A stretch of 64,000 bases of DNA from UBA11222 sp049323435 (GCA_049323435.1 JBMOMX010000012.1:62001-126000); one strand, 5' to 3'; positions 27,910 through 37,224 are shown, counted from the first letter of the stretch. Numbers and translations are program-made. The notes: generated by a model not told the origin, from the sequence alone.

Positions 27910-28950
27910 GTGGCCAGTGCGGACGAGGTAGTTTTTGAACGAATGGGGACGCTGGGCGTCATTATTCTGAACCGGCCTGAGGCGTTGAATGCGCTGACGC
28001 TGGGCATGTGCCACGCCATTGAAGCGCAACTTCTGGAATGGAAATCAGATGCATCAGTAAAAGCGGTGGCCGTAAAGGGGATGGGGCGTGCATTTTGCGC
28101 CGGCGGCGATATTCGCGCGCTTTATGATGCGGGCCTGACGAAGGACGAATATCCTTATCGATTCTACCATGATGAATACAGGCTGAACGTCCTGATCAAG
28201 CATTATGAAAAACCCTATATCGCGCTGCTGGATGGCATTGTCATGGGCGGCGGGGTTGGCGTGTCCGTGCACGGATCGCATCGCATCGTTACTGAAAATC
28301 TTCGCTTCGCCATGCCGGAAACCGGCATTGGTCTGTTCCCTGATGTGGGCGGATCTTATTTTCTGTCGCGGTGCCCTGGTGAACTGGGTCTTTATCTTGC
28401 GCTGACCGGAACCCGGATCAGCGCTGCCGATGCGCTCTATTGTGGTATCGCCACCGCTTATGTGCCGTCAGCGCAAATTGAGGCGTTGCAGTCGGCCTTG
28501 TCGCGGGGCGGTGATACGGACAGTGTGATTGCGGAATTTGCGCAAAACCCGCCGGATGATGCGCCGCTATCGCAACTGCGCGCGCGCATTGACCGCATTT
28601 TTTCGCATGATAGCGTCGAGGAAATTACAGAGGCCCTGTTGTGGGAAGGTGATCAATGGGCGTCGCAAACCCGGAACAGCATATTGGGTAAATCCCCCAT
28701 CAGCAGCAAGGTGGCGTTCCGGCAATTGCGTGAAGGCGCGAAACTCGATTTCAAGGCCTGTATGCAGATGGAATACCGCCTGGCCAATCGCTTTATCGAA
28801 GGGCGTGATTTTTATGAAGGCGTGCGCGCCACGGTGATAGACAAGGGTCAGACGCCCAACTGGCAACCGGATTCTCTTGCGGGCATTAGTGATGCGGACG
28901 TGGACGCGTATTTCGCGCCGCTAGGTGCGCGCGAACTGGTCTTTGAATAA
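27910..28950 (+). CDS. 3-hydroxyisobutyryl-CoA hydrolase (enoyl-CoA hydratase family)
   Basis: A 346-residue crotonase-fold protein. The length and the stretches GRAFCAGGDIRALYD, DGIVMGGGVGVSVHGSHRIV and MPETGIGLFPDVGGSYFLSR are those of the HIBYL-CoA hydrolase subgroup rather than of a hydratase. It frees 3-hydroxyisobutyrate from its CoA ester in valine catabolism. GTG start, five bases after the dehydrogenase; mmsB follows at once. Confidence 0.92.
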   Translation: MASADEVVFERMGTLGVIILNRPEALNALTLGMCHAIEAQLLEWKSDASVKAVAVKGMGRAFCAGGDIRALYDAGLTKDEYPYRFYHDEYRLNVLIKHYEKPYIALLDGIVMGGGVGVSVHGSHRIVTENLRFAMPETGIGLFPDVGGSYFLSRCPGELGLYLALTGTRISAADALYCGIATAYVPSAQIEALQSALSRGGDTDSVIAEFAQNPPDDAPLSQLRARIDRIFSHDSVEEITEALLWEGDQWASQTRNSILGKSPISSKVAFRQLREGAKLDFKACMQMEYRLANRFIEGRDFYEGVRATVIDKGQTPNWQPDSLAGISDADVDAYFAPLGARELVFE

Positions 28951-28965
28951 TTAAGGGGTATGAAA

Positions 28966-29853
28966 ATGGCAAATATTGGATTTATCGGCCTGGGCAATAT
29001 GGGGCGGCCGATGGTGCGCAACCTGCTCAAGGCGGGGCACAGTGTGCGGGCATATGACATTGTGGCCGCGTTGCGCGAAGCAGCGGGACAGGACGGCGCC
29101 ACGGCGGTAAACGAGGCCGCCGCCGTGCTGGAGGGTGCGGATGCAGTGATCACCATGCTGCCTGCGGGCGATCATGTGCGCAGTATTTATCTGGGCGCGA
29201 ATGGGCTGCTGGCCAAAGCTACGTCTAAGCCCATCTTTATTGACTGTTCGACGATTGATGTCGGCACGGCGCGCGAAGTGGCGCAGGCGGCGTCCGAGAC
29301 CGGTGTTGATATGGTCGATGCCCCTGTGTCGGGCGGCGTGGGCGGCGCGGTGGCCGGAACGCTGACGATTATGGTTGGCGGATCGGACTCCGCCTTTGCC
29401 CGCGCCAAACCGTTTCTGGAGCCGCTATCGCGCCTGGCGGTGCATACAGGCGGCCCGGGCAATGGCCAGGCGGCAAAGGCCTGCAATAATATGATTCTCG
29501 GCATCACCATGATCGGCGTCTGCGAGGCTTTTGTGCTCGGCGAAAAGCTCGGCCTCAGCCACGACAAACTGTTCGAGGTGACGGCCAATTCGTCCGGCCA
29601 GTGCTGGACGATCTCAAGCTATTGTCCGGTTCCGGGGCCGGTGCCCGCATCGCCCGCCAACAATGGTTACAAGGCGGGATTCACGGCGGCCATGATGCTC
29701 AAAGATCTGAGGCTGGCGCAGCAGGCGGCGATGGCGGCGGGCGCCTCCACGCCATTAGGGGCGGAAGCGCAGTCGATCTACAGCCTGTTTAATGCGGCCG
29801 GAAATGGCGATATGGATTTTTCCGGAATTATCAATTTCCTGCGCGGACGCTAA
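28966..29853 (+). CDS. mmsB: 3-hydroxyisobutyrate dehydrogenase
   Basis: A 295-residue beta-hydroxyacid dehydrogenase: NAD motif GFIGLGNMGRPM, DAPVSGGVGGA, and the catalytic Lys in GNGQAAKACNNM. It oxidises 3-hydroxyisobutyrate to methylmalonate semialdehyde. An ATG two codons upstream (28960) is possible, but AAGGGG is only one base from it and seven from the one chosen. The next enzyme, MmsA, is not in the window. The stop codon overlaps that of the convergent PAS gene. Confidence 0.95.
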   Translation: MANIGFIGLGNMGRPMVRNLLKAGHSVRAYDIVAALREAAGQDGATAVNEAAAVLEGADAVITMLPAGDHVRSIYLGANGLLAKATSKPIFIDCSTIDVGTAREVAQAASETGVDMVDAPVSGGVGGAVAGTLTIMVGGSDSAFARAKPFLEPLSRLAVHTGGPGNGQAAKACNNMILGITMIGVCEAFVLGEKLGLSHDKLFEVTANSSGQCWTISSYCPVPGPVPASPANNGYKAGFTAAMMLKDLRLAQQAAMAAGASTPLGAEAQSIYSLFNAAGNGDMDFSGIINFLRGR

Positions 29854-30440
29854 TCCGGAACCCCCGCGCCAATATTGATAAAGCGGGATGAGGTGATGCT
29901 ATAGAACACGGTGGCCAGCGTGTCGCTGCCATAATCAATATTATTCCCCGGATCGGCGGTAATGGTCCCCAAAAGCATGCCCTGTCCATGCGATACAGCC
30001 TGTACCGGCATCAGGATCATTTCGTTTCGCACCACCCGGCCGGAAGTATATAGCTCATCTCCTGTGAGAATAAGGCCGCACGGATGCTTGTTTACCTGCC
30101 CAAATAGTTCTGAGAGCATGGATTGCCGCTGAGGCGTCGCATAGTTCAGATAGTTGGTACGAGTTGATTCAAAACCCCATCTTTCAACATTCCGGGTGCC
30201 GATCAGGCGTATGCGATAGTCGGAGCTATTCTCCCCCGCTTCCAGAATGATTATATCGGGAAGCAAGCCAAGCATATCGCGCGGCTCGACACTTTTTCTT
30301 TCGGGAACCAGGCCCTGCTTTGGAAGCTTGAACCAGTAATTGACGAATTCATCGGTCTGATCAAAAAAATACGGCCTTGATTGAGCCTGCCTGAAATGCC
30401 GGATTGAATCGGAGCGTTTTTCTATGTTGTCACTATCCAT
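29850..30440 (-). CDS. PAS domain protein (PAS_5 type)
   Basis: A 196-residue soluble protein consisting of one PAS-like domain of the kind found in alphaproteobacteria (PAS_5), recognisable by the stretches WFKLPKQGLVPERKSVEP, DIIILEAG and YRIRLIGTRNVERWGFE. There is no output domain, so it may bind a partner kinase or simply a ligand. It is divergent from ldtR with a shared 312-base AT-rich control region, and converges with mmsB, sharing the four bases CTAA. Confidence 0.8.
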   Translation of the reverse strand: MDSDNIEKRSDSIRHFRQAQSRPYFFDQTDEFVNYWFKLPKQGLVPERKSVEPRDMLGLLPDIIILEAGENSSDYRIRLIGTRNVERWGFESTRTNYLNYATPQRQSMLSELFGQVNKHPCGLILTGDELYTSGRVVRNEMILMPVQAVSHGQGMLLGTITADPGNNIDYGSDTLATVFYSITSSRFINIGAGVPD

Positions 30441-30556
30441 TTGATATTACTCATAATTCATTTAGCGTTGCGCTGTGAGCGGTCTCCAGACTGTAAAGTA
30501 TTATCGGGAGATCACCAGAGGCGCCGTATAAATATAAATAAAATTCGGACAGTTAT

Positions 30557-30603
30557 GTGATCGCGGTTACATAAATTCCAAATTTTAAGTGACGGTAATT
30601 ACA
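30557..30603. promoter_or_regulatory. Pair of GTGA-N6-TTACA operator-like sites
   Basis: GTGATCGCGGTTACA (30557-30571) and GTGACGGTAATTACA (30589-30603) share the pattern GTGA-N6-TTACA, with centres 32 bases apart, which is three helical turns. The first sits in a longer imperfect palindrome (30553-30574). The half-sites resemble those of CRP/FNR-family regulators (TGTGA-N6-TCACA). They lie in the otherwise gene-free 312-base region between the PAS gene and ldtR. Confidence 0.5.
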
Positions 30604-30752
30604 GAAACATAGTTAAAATTTTTATCATTTAATCTTGCTGTTGTAAGATATTAAGCTTGTATAGTTTGAGTGCGAAGGTAAAAGAGTCCAGGCAATCTGA
30701 TAAATTAGGTTGATCAAAAAAATAACTGGCCCGTGAATCCGATACCGCAATA

Positions 30753-31232
30753 ATGACTACCTTAAACGGACAAAAAGAACTCGAAGCATATACAGGCACC
30801 ATCGCCAACATCGAAAGACTGCATAGATTGCTGCTGGATATGTTGAAACTGGAGCTGGATTCGATTGGACTGACCGAAGTGAATAATGTCCAGGCTCTGC
30901 TGCTGTACAGCATTGGAGATGCGGAGATGACGGCTGGTGAGTTGCGCTCGCGGGGCCTGTATCTGGGCTCGAATGTTTCGTATAATTTGAAAAAACTCGT
31001 TCAGGCCGGCTTCATCCATCATGAGAAATCCGCCCTGGATCGCCGCTCCGTGCGCGTCCGGTTAACTCCGGCGGGACAAAAAATTCGAAAAATTGTGCAC
31101 GAAATGTATCTGCGCCACAGCATTCTGCTGAGGGATTCCGGCGGCATCACCCCTGAAGAAATCGGTGTGGGAAACCGTATACTGACAAATCTGGAATTAT
31201 TCTGGCAGGCGCAATTGGACCGCCGGCAATAG
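30753..31232 (+). CDS. ldtR: MarR-family regulator, LdtR type
   Basis: A 159-residue winged-helix protein. The helix-turn-helix is in MTAGELRSRGLYLGSNVSYNL and the wing in HHEKSALDRRSVRVRLT; N- and C-terminal helices would form the MarR dimer. The stretch NVQALLLYSIGDAEMTAGELR is characteristic of LdtR, known in Rhizobiales as a regulator of an L,D-transpeptidase and stress genes. No L,D-transpeptidase gene is nearby, so its targets here are unknown. It may act on the paired sites upstream. Confidence 0.85.
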   Translation: MTTLNGQKELEAYTGTIANIERLHRLLLDMLKLELDSIGLTEVNNVQALLLYSIGDAEMTAGELRSRGLYLGSNVSYNLKKLVQAGFIHHEKSALDRRSVRVRLTPAGQKIRKIVHEMYLRHSILLRDSGGITPEEIGVGNRILTNLELFWQAQLDRRQ

Positions 31233-31273
31233 TGCGCGATTGCCGATCCGGAGCGCATTTCCCTCTGCGGTGA

Positions 31274-32461
31274 TTAAAAGGCCGCGATACCGGTTATCGC
31301 GCGCCCCAATATCAGGGCATGCACGTCATGGGTGCCCTCATAGGTATTCACAGCTTCCAGATTCATGGCGTGCCGGATGACATGATATTCGTCCGAAACG
31401 CCATTACCGCCATGCATGTCGCGTGCAGTGCGCGCAATCTCCAGTGCTTTACCGCAACTATTGCGTTTGATGAGCGAGATCATTTCCGGTGTCGCCAGCC
31501 CTTCGTCCTTCAAGCGCCCCACGCGTAGACAGCTTTGCAGGCCAAGGAATATTTCCGTCTGCATATCGGCCAGCTTTTTCTGAATCAGCTGATTTGCCGC
31601 CAGCGGGCGTCCGAACTGCTTGCGGTCCAGCGTATATTGCCGGGCGGCATGCCAGCAGAATTCCGCGGCGCCCAGCGCGCCCCAGGCAATACCATAGCGT
31701 GCATTATTCAGACACCCGAACGGCCCCTTCAGCCCGGCTGTGTTGGGCAGCAGATTTTCTTCCGGCACAAACACCTCGTCCATGCTGATCGAACCGGTGG
31801 GCGAGGCGCGCAGGGAAAACTTGCCTTCGATTTTTGCTGTTTCAAGGCCCTTCATGCCGCGTTCCAGCACAAAGCCTTTAATGTCATTATTATGCGCCTC
31901 GGATTTGGCCCAGATGATAAATATATCGGCGATGGGCGCGCTGGTGATCCACATTTTCGCGCCGGAAAGTCTGTAGCCGCCGGCCACCTTGCGCGCCCGC
32001 GTCACCATGCTGCCGGGGTCGGAGCCATGATCGGGTTCGGTCAGGCCAAAACAGCCGATCCATTCGCCGCTGGCCAGTTTGGGCAGATATTTTTCCCGTT
32101 GTTCCTCCGTGCCATAGGCATGAATGGGATGCATGACCAGGCTTGATTGAACACTCATGCAGGAGCGATAGGCGCTGTCGGCGCGTTCAATTTCGCGCGC
32201 CACAATGCCGTAGGAAACATAATTGACTCCGGCACAGCCATAACCCGAAATCGTCGAACCCAGCAGGCCGGCCGCCCCCATGTCCCGGAAAATAGCGCGG
32301 TCAAATGTTTCATTCCGGTTGGCCTGCACGATTCCGGGCATGAGCCTGTCCCTGGCGAAGGCCGCCGCCGAATCCCGGATCAGGCGTTCTTCTTCACTGA
32401 ATTGCCCGGCCATCTGAAAGGGATCATCCCATTGAAACGATGCTTTTTTTTCCATTGCCAT
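31274..32461 (-). CDS. gcdH: Glutaryl-CoA dehydrogenase
   Basis: A 395-residue acyl-CoA dehydrogenase family member oxidising and decarboxylating glutaryl-CoA to crotonyl-CoA in lysine/tryptophan degradation. Diagnostic stretches: YRSCMSVQSSLVMHPI, GCFGLTEPDHGSDP, SLRASPTGSI, and catalytic Glu in NTYEGTHDVHALILGRAITG. The start has GGAGA 10 bases upstream. It stands alone, convergent with ldtR. Confidence 0.95.
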   Translation of the reverse strand: MAMEKKASFQWDDPFQMAGQFSEEERLIRDSAAAFARDRLMPGIVQANRNETFDRAIFRDMGAAGLLGSTISGYGCAGVNYVSYGIVAREIERADSAYRSCMSVQSSLVMHPIHAYGTEEQREKYLPKLASGEWIGCFGLTEPDHGSDPGSMVTRARKVAGGYRLSGAKMWITSAPIADIFIIWAKSEAHNNDIKGFVLERGMKGLETAKIEGKFSLRASPTGSISMDEVFVPEENLLPNTAGLKGPFGCLNNARYGIAWGALGAAEFCWHAARQYTLDRKQFGRPLAANQLIQKKLADMQTEIFLGLQSCLRVGRLKDEGLATPEMISLIKRNSCGKALEIARTARDMHGGNGVSDEYHVIRHAMNLEAVNTYEGTHDVHALILGRAITGIAAF

Positions 32462-32706
32462 GTCAGGGATCTCCGAATTTGCGGGCGTTCAGTCGCGCCT
32501 GCGTCTTTACTAAACTTGTCCTGCCGTTCGCCACAACCATTTCCTTGGTGACGCGGATAAAAGGACCCGGCAATGACCGGCAATGACAAGAATCCATAAA
32601 ATTTTTATAGGTAATAATTATTATATAAAGGGAATTAATCGTAATTAATAGTTAACTTTTCCCAGTCCATATTCGTGACTTGAATTCCACTTTACGGGTG
32701 ACGAAA

Positions 32707-34062
32707 ATGCAGGAAAATGATCAGAAGGTACACAATCACGACCGGGAGACGCGGCTGCGCTTCATGCGCATTACACGCGAAAAAAGTGAAGCCCTGAGGG
32801 AATACTGGCCTGATGTTGAAAAAAACCTGCCCCGGATTCTGGACGATTTCTACAAACAGCTTACGGCCGAGCCCGTTCTTGTCAAAATCATTGGCAACAA
32901 TCAGGTGTCGCGGCTGGTGAGTGCGCAGACGATGCACTGGGGCAGGCTGTTTAATGGCCATTTCGACGAGACCTACATTCAGGGCGTGCGCACCATCGGC
33001 ATGGTGCACAACCGCATCGGACTGGAGCCGCGCTGGTATATCGGCGGTTATGCCCTCGTATTGTCACACCTCACAGATCTGGCTATCAAAACCTATCGCT
33101 GGAAGGCCAAACGGCTGGCCGAGGTGATCGCCGCGGTAAATTCGGCCGTCATGCTGGATATGGATTTCGCCATCTCGGTCTATCAGGAAGCGATGATGGA
33201 AGAGCGCGGCAAACGGCAGAAAGTAGTCGATGAACTGATTTCCAGTTTTGAGACGCAGGTGACCGCCGCGATCGAGTCGCTCGCCTCGGCTTCGACTGAG
33301 ATGAACGCCGCCGCGGTCAGTATGTCCGGCACCGCGGAAGAGACCAGCAATCAGGCCGGCGCCGTGGCGGCGGCCTCGGAGGAAGCCTCGGCCAATGTGC
33401 AGACAGTGGCGGCGGCGACCGAGGAAATGAGCGCCTCGGTCAAGGAAATCAGCCACCAGGTCGAACAGTCGGCGAAGATCGCCAGTCAGGCGGTGATCGA
33501 GGCGGAAGGCACCCTGACGGCCATCAAGGGGCTGGCGGAAATGGCGCAGAAGATCGACAGCGTCGTGAATATCATCAATGACATCGCCGGCCAGACCAAC
33601 CTGCTGGCGCTGAACGCCACCATCGAGGCGGCGCGCGCAGGTGAAGCCGGCAAGGGCTTCGCCGTGGTGGCGACCGAGGTCAAGGCCCTGGCCAATCAGA
33701 CCGCCAAGGCGACCGAGGAAATCGCCATGCAGATCGGGGCTATGCAGTCCGCCACCGGCGATACCGTGACGCGCATCTGCGATATCAGCAAGACGATCGA
33801 GGAAATCAACCAGATCACCACCGCCATTTCGGCGGCTGTCGAGGAGCAGGACGCCTCCACCCAGGAAATCGCCCGCAATGTGCAGGAAGCGGCAAAAGGC
33901 ACCGGCGAGGTGACTGCGAACATCAGCGGCGTCAGCCAGGCGGCCGGGGAAACCGGCGCCGCGGCGAGCCAGGTGCAGACGGTCTCGGGCGAAGTCGCCA
34001 GACAGGGCGAAACCCTGAAAGCAGCCGTCGACAGCTTCCTGGCGGGCGTGCGCGCGGCTTAG
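32707..34062 (+). CDS. Globin-coupled methyl-accepting chemotaxis protein, copy 1
   Basis: A 451-residue soluble chemoreceptor of the HemAT/globin-coupled-sensor type. The protoglobin domain spans about 15-165 with proximal haem His101 in MVHNRIGLEPRWYIGGY. A signalling coiled coil follows, with the hairpin tip IAGQTNLLALNATIEAARAG and flanking adaptation segments. There is no membrane helix. It probably senses oxygen through haem and signals to CheA. Upstream in-frame TTG and GTG codons exist, but the ATG chosen matches the start of copy 2, which follows 282 bases later. Nothing clear was seen in that gap apart from TTAACCA at 34256. Confidence 0.93.
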   Translation: MQENDQKVHNHDRETRLRFMRITREKSEALREYWPDVEKNLPRILDDFYKQLTAEPVLVKIIGNNQVSRLVSAQTMHWGRLFNGHFDETYIQGVRTIGMVHNRIGLEPRWYIGGYALVLSHLTDLAIKTYRWKAKRLAEVIAAVNSAVMLDMDFAISVYQEAMMEERGKRQKVVDELISSFETQVTAAIESLASASTEMNAAAVSMSGTAEETSNQAGAVAAASEEASANVQTVAAATEEMSASVKEISHQVEQSAKIASQAVIEAEGTLTAIKGLAEMAQKIDSVVNIINDIAGQTNLLALNATIEAARAGEAGKGFAVVATEVKALANQTAKATEEIAMQIGAMQSATGDTVTRICDISKTIEEINQITTAISAAVEEQDASTQEIARNVQEAAKGTGEVTANISGVSQAAGETGAAASQVQTVSGEVARQGETLKAAVDSFLAGVRAA

Positions 34063-34344
34063 ATTAACGTCTCGATAGGTTGTTCACGGGGCAACGCTGA
34101 GGTATGCGGGTTTTACGAAAATCAAAGGGAACCCGAGCAGCATCCTCGTATTTCCGGGACGCGATGTCATTGCCAGCCAGTCAAATGCCACCGGCACAAT
34201 CTGGCTGACCACAATAATCAAAAGATCCAACGCGCCGTTTTATATTTTCAAATTGTTAACCAATTACCCGTAAAAGTAAATTTGATGGGCAATTGAACAT
34301 CTCCTACGAGAAGTTATAGGGGCGGGTCAAAAAAGGATCCGGTA

Positions 34345-35691
34345 ATGCAAGGGAACAATCAGGCTGCTCAAGGAAATGACCGCGACATACGGTTGCGATT
34401 CATGCGCATTAATCGCGCCACAAGCGAGGCGCTACGGGAATTTTGGCCGGAGGTTGAAAAGAACCTGCCCAGAATCCTAGAAGATTTCTATAAGCAACTC
34501 ACGGCTGAACCAGTTCTTGTCAAAATTATTGGCAACAATCAGGTTTCGCGGCTGGTGAGTGCGCAGACGATGCACTGGGGCAGGCTGTTTAATGGCCATT
34601 TCGACGAGACCTACATTCAGGGTGTGCGCACCATCGGCTTGGTGCACAACCGCATCGGACTGGAGCCGCGCTGGTATATAGGTGGGTACGCCCTGGTTCT
34701 GTCACACCTCACCGACCTGGCAATCAAAACCTATCGCTGGAAAGCCAAACGGCTGGCCGAGGTGATCGCCGCGGTAAATTCGGCCGTCATGCTGGATATG
34801 GATTTCGCCATCTCGGTGTATCAGGAGGCTGGCATCGAGGATCGTAAAAAGGCGGTCATTGAGATAGCCGCCAAGCTCGAATCTGGCGTCGGCAGCATTC
34901 TGGACAGCGTCACCTCGCAATCAACAGAACTGAACGCCACAGCCGTCAGCATGTCCAGCACCGCTAAAGAAACCACGCATCAAGCCAGCGCAGTGGCGGC
35001 GGCCTCGGAGGAAGCCTCGGCCAACGTGCAGACAGTGGCAGCTGCGGCCGAGGAACTGACAGCCTCAGTCAGGGAGATCAGCCGTCAGGTGGAACAATCC
35101 GCAAAAATCGCCACTCAGGCCGTGTCGGAAGCAAGCGGCACCATGACGGCCATCAAGGGGCTGGCTGAAATGGCTCAGAAAATTGATAATGTGGTAAATA
35201 TTATCAATGATATCGCCAGCCAGACCAATCTGCTGGCGCTGAACGCCACCATCGAGGCGGCGCGCGCGGGCGAAGCCGGCAAGGGCTTTGCCGTGGTTGC
35301 CAGCGAGGTCAAGGCGCTGGCCAATCAGACCGCCAAAGCGACCGAGGAAATCGCAGCTCAAATCGGGGCGATGCAAGCGGCGACAACCGATTCCGTGACC
35401 CGCATCGGGGATATCAGCAAGACGATTGAGGAAATTAATCAAATTGCTTCCGCCATATCCGCAGCCGTGGAGGAGCAGGGCGCCTCCACCCAGGAAATCG
35501 CACGTAATGTGCAGGAGGCCGCAAGGGGCACCGGCGAGGTATCCGCAAACATTAACAGCGTAAGCCAGGCGGCAAGTGAAACGGCCTCGGCGGCAAATCA
35601 GGTACAGGCGGTCTCGGGCACCCTGGCAAAAGATGGTGAAAGGCTGAAAGCCGCCATCGACAGTTTCCTGGTCGAGGTCCGGGCGGCCTGA
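34345..35691 (+). CDS. Globin-coupled methyl-accepting chemotaxis protein, copy 2
   Basis: A 448-residue paralogue of the preceding gene with the same order: globin domain with His101 in LVHNRIGLEPRWYIGGY, then a soluble MCP signalling domain. Parts of the globin and tip-coding sequence are identical to copy 1 over 70 bases or more, while the linker after the globin (about 165-205) has diverged strongly. This is a tandem duplication with later exchange between copies. The differing linkers may tune signalling. Confidence 0.93.
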   Translation: MQGNNQAAQGNDRDIRLRFMRINRATSEALREFWPEVEKNLPRILEDFYKQLTAEPVLVKIIGNNQVSRLVSAQTMHWGRLFNGHFDETYIQGVRTIGLVHNRIGLEPRWYIGGYALVLSHLTDLAIKTYRWKAKRLAEVIAAVNSAVMLDMDFAISVYQEAGIEDRKKAVIEIAAKLESGVGSILDSVTSQSTELNATAVSMSSTAKETTHQASAVAAASEEASANVQTVAAAAEELTASVREISRQVEQSAKIATQAVSEASGTMTAIKGLAEMAQKIDNVVNIINDIASQTNLLALNATIEAARAGEAGKGFAVVASEVKALANQTAKATEEIAAQIGAMQAATTDSVTRIGDISKTIEEINQIASAISAAVEEQGASTQEIARNVQEAARGTGEVSANINSVSQAASETASAANQVQAVSGTLAKDGERLKAAIDSFLVEVRAA

Positions 35692-35716
35692 AACCGTGCT
35701 ATTTTCCCGTATGTCT

Positions 35717-35744
35717 TTCTGCCGCAAAGGAAATTGCGGCAGAA
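35717..35744 (+). terminator. Hairpin after the second chemoreceptor gene
   Basis: An 11-bp perfect stem (TTCTGCCGCAA/TTGCGGCAGAA) with loop AGGAAA, 25 bases past the stop codon. There is no T tract, so termination is likely from position but not certain. Confidence 0.5.
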
Positions 35745-35857
35745 CAAGAAATTGCTTATAATATTACATGGGGTGGATTATCAATGTGTCTTAACCGAGC
35801 TGAACTTGCAAACGCAGTGTTCAACAAACTGATTACATGCTATTTGATTAACACATA

Positions 35858-35877
35858 TGAAATGGTTAACCATTTCA
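35858..35877. promoter_or_regulatory. 20-bp perfect palindrome upstream of hemA
   Basis: TGAAATGGTTAACCATTTCA is a perfect 20-base palindrome ending 47 bases before the hemA ATG. It has no loop, so it looks like a dimer-binding operator rather than a hairpin. It contains TTAACCAT on both strands, the half-site known for CtrA in Caulobacter. Which protein binds is unknown. Confidence 0.55.
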
Positions 35878-35924
35878 CGATAAACAACAATTAAGCTTAC
35901 GGGTTGAATCGGGCGAGCGCGTAG

Positions 35925-37136
35925 ATGAATTATAACCAGATTTTCTCCCAGGCCCTGGGCAAATTGAAAGCCGAAGGCCGCTATCGGGTGTTTGCCGACA
36001 TATCCCGGCGGCGCGGTGAGTTTCCCTACGCCGTCCACCATGTTGATGGTGGCGAACGGGAGATCATTGTCTGGTGCAGTAACGATTATCTGGGCATGGG
36101 ACAAAATCCCGAGGTTATCGCGGCGATGCAGCAAGCGCTGGAAAGCTGCGGCGCAGGATCGGGCGGCACCCGCAACATATCCGGCACCACCCATTATCAT
36201 GTCCAGCTGGAGCAGGAACTGGCCAGTCTGCATGGCAAGGAAGCGGCGCTGCTGTTTACCTCCGGCTATATTTCCAATGAGGCCACGCTCAGCACGCTGG
36301 CCAAGCTGTTGCCGGGGGCGGCGATTGTTTCGGATGCGCTGAACCACGCCTCGATGATTGCGGGCATCCGCCAGGGCGGCGGGCGCAAGGAAATTTTCCG
36401 TCATAATGACGTGGCGCATCTGGAATCGATTCTGCGCACGCTTGACCTGGAGCAGCCGAAAATTGTCGCATTCGAATCCGTCTATTCGATGGATGGCGAT
36501 ATTGCGCCCATTAATGATATTTGCGATGTCGCGCAGAAATACAAAGCCCTGACCTATATTGATGAAGTACATGCGGTCGGCATGTATGGCCGCCATGGCG
36601 GCGGCGTTTCGGAACGCGACGGCGCGGCGGCCCGCATCGACGTGATCGAGGGGACACTGGCCAAGGCGTTCGGAATTATGGGCGGTTATATCGCCAGCAG
36701 TGCGGCCCTTGTGGATGTGGTGCGTTCCTATGCGCCGGGTTTCATTTTCACCACATCGCTGTCGCCGGTTCTGGCGGCGGGCGCGCTGGCCAGCGTGCGC
36801 TACCTGAAAAACAATCATGACTTGCGCAAACGCCATCAGGAACGCGCCGCCAGGCTGAAGAAATTATTCACAGAGGCGTCCTTGCCGGTCATGCCATCCG
36901 AAAGCCATATCGTGCCGGTTCTGGTGGGCGCCGCAAATCTGTGCAAGCTGATATCCGATGAACTGCTGTTCGAGCACGGCGTCTATGTGCAGCCGATAAA
37001 CTATCCGACCGTTCCGCGCGGGACCGAACGCTTGCGCTTTACGCCTAATCCGCTGCATACGGATGAAATGATGGAGCGTCTGGTGCTGGCCATGGACAGG
37101 GTGTGGACCAAGCACCAGATCCAGCGGGCCGCCTGA
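35925..37136 (+). CDS. hemA: 5-aminolevulinate synthase
   Basis: A 403-residue PLP enzyme condensing glycine and succinyl-CoA to ALA, the Shemin route typical of alphaproteobacteria. It has NDYLGMGQNPEV, GSGGTRNISGTTHYH, DEVHAVGMYGRHGGG, and the PLP Lys247 in EGTLAKAFGIMGGY. No classic haem-regulatory CP motif near the N-terminus is seen. The 232-base region upstream holds a 20-bp palindrome, which suggests its own regulated promoter. Confidence 0.98.
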   Translation: MNYNQIFSQALGKLKAEGRYRVFADISRRRGEFPYAVHHVDGGEREIIVWCSNDYLGMGQNPEVIAAMQQALESCGAGSGGTRNISGTTHYHVQLEQELASLHGKEAALLFTSGYISNEATLSTLAKLLPGAAIVSDALNHASMIAGIRQGGGRKEIFRHNDVAHLESILRTLDLEQPKIVAFESVYSMDGDIAPINDICDVAQKYKALTYIDEVHAVGMYGRHGGGVSERDGAAARIDVIEGTLAKAFGIMGGYIASSAALVDVVRSYAPGFIFTTSLSPVLAAGALASVRYLKNNHDLRKRHQERAARLKKLFTEASLPVMPSESHIVPVLVGAANLCKLISDELLFEHGVYVQPINYPTVPRGTERLRFTPNPLHTDEMMERLVLAMDRVWTKHQIQRAA

Positions 37137-37224
37137 CACACTATCGGCGGCCGGATTTCCGGCGCGCCGATTGGCCTGGGCTGGTTCAGTGACCGCGGAT
37201 TAGCCAAAGAACAGGCAAAACAGT

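Noticed and set aside
34084..34230. A 48-codon minus-strand frame of hydrophobic composition between the two chemoreceptor genes
   Set aside because: It needs a TTG start, has no ribosome site and no recognisable similarity; it may be a remnant or chance.
35781..36836. Open frame of about 350 codons on the strand opposite hemA
   Set aside because: It is antisense to a clear ALA synthase gene and its translation is low-complexity His/Arg/Gln-rich, typical of shadow frames.
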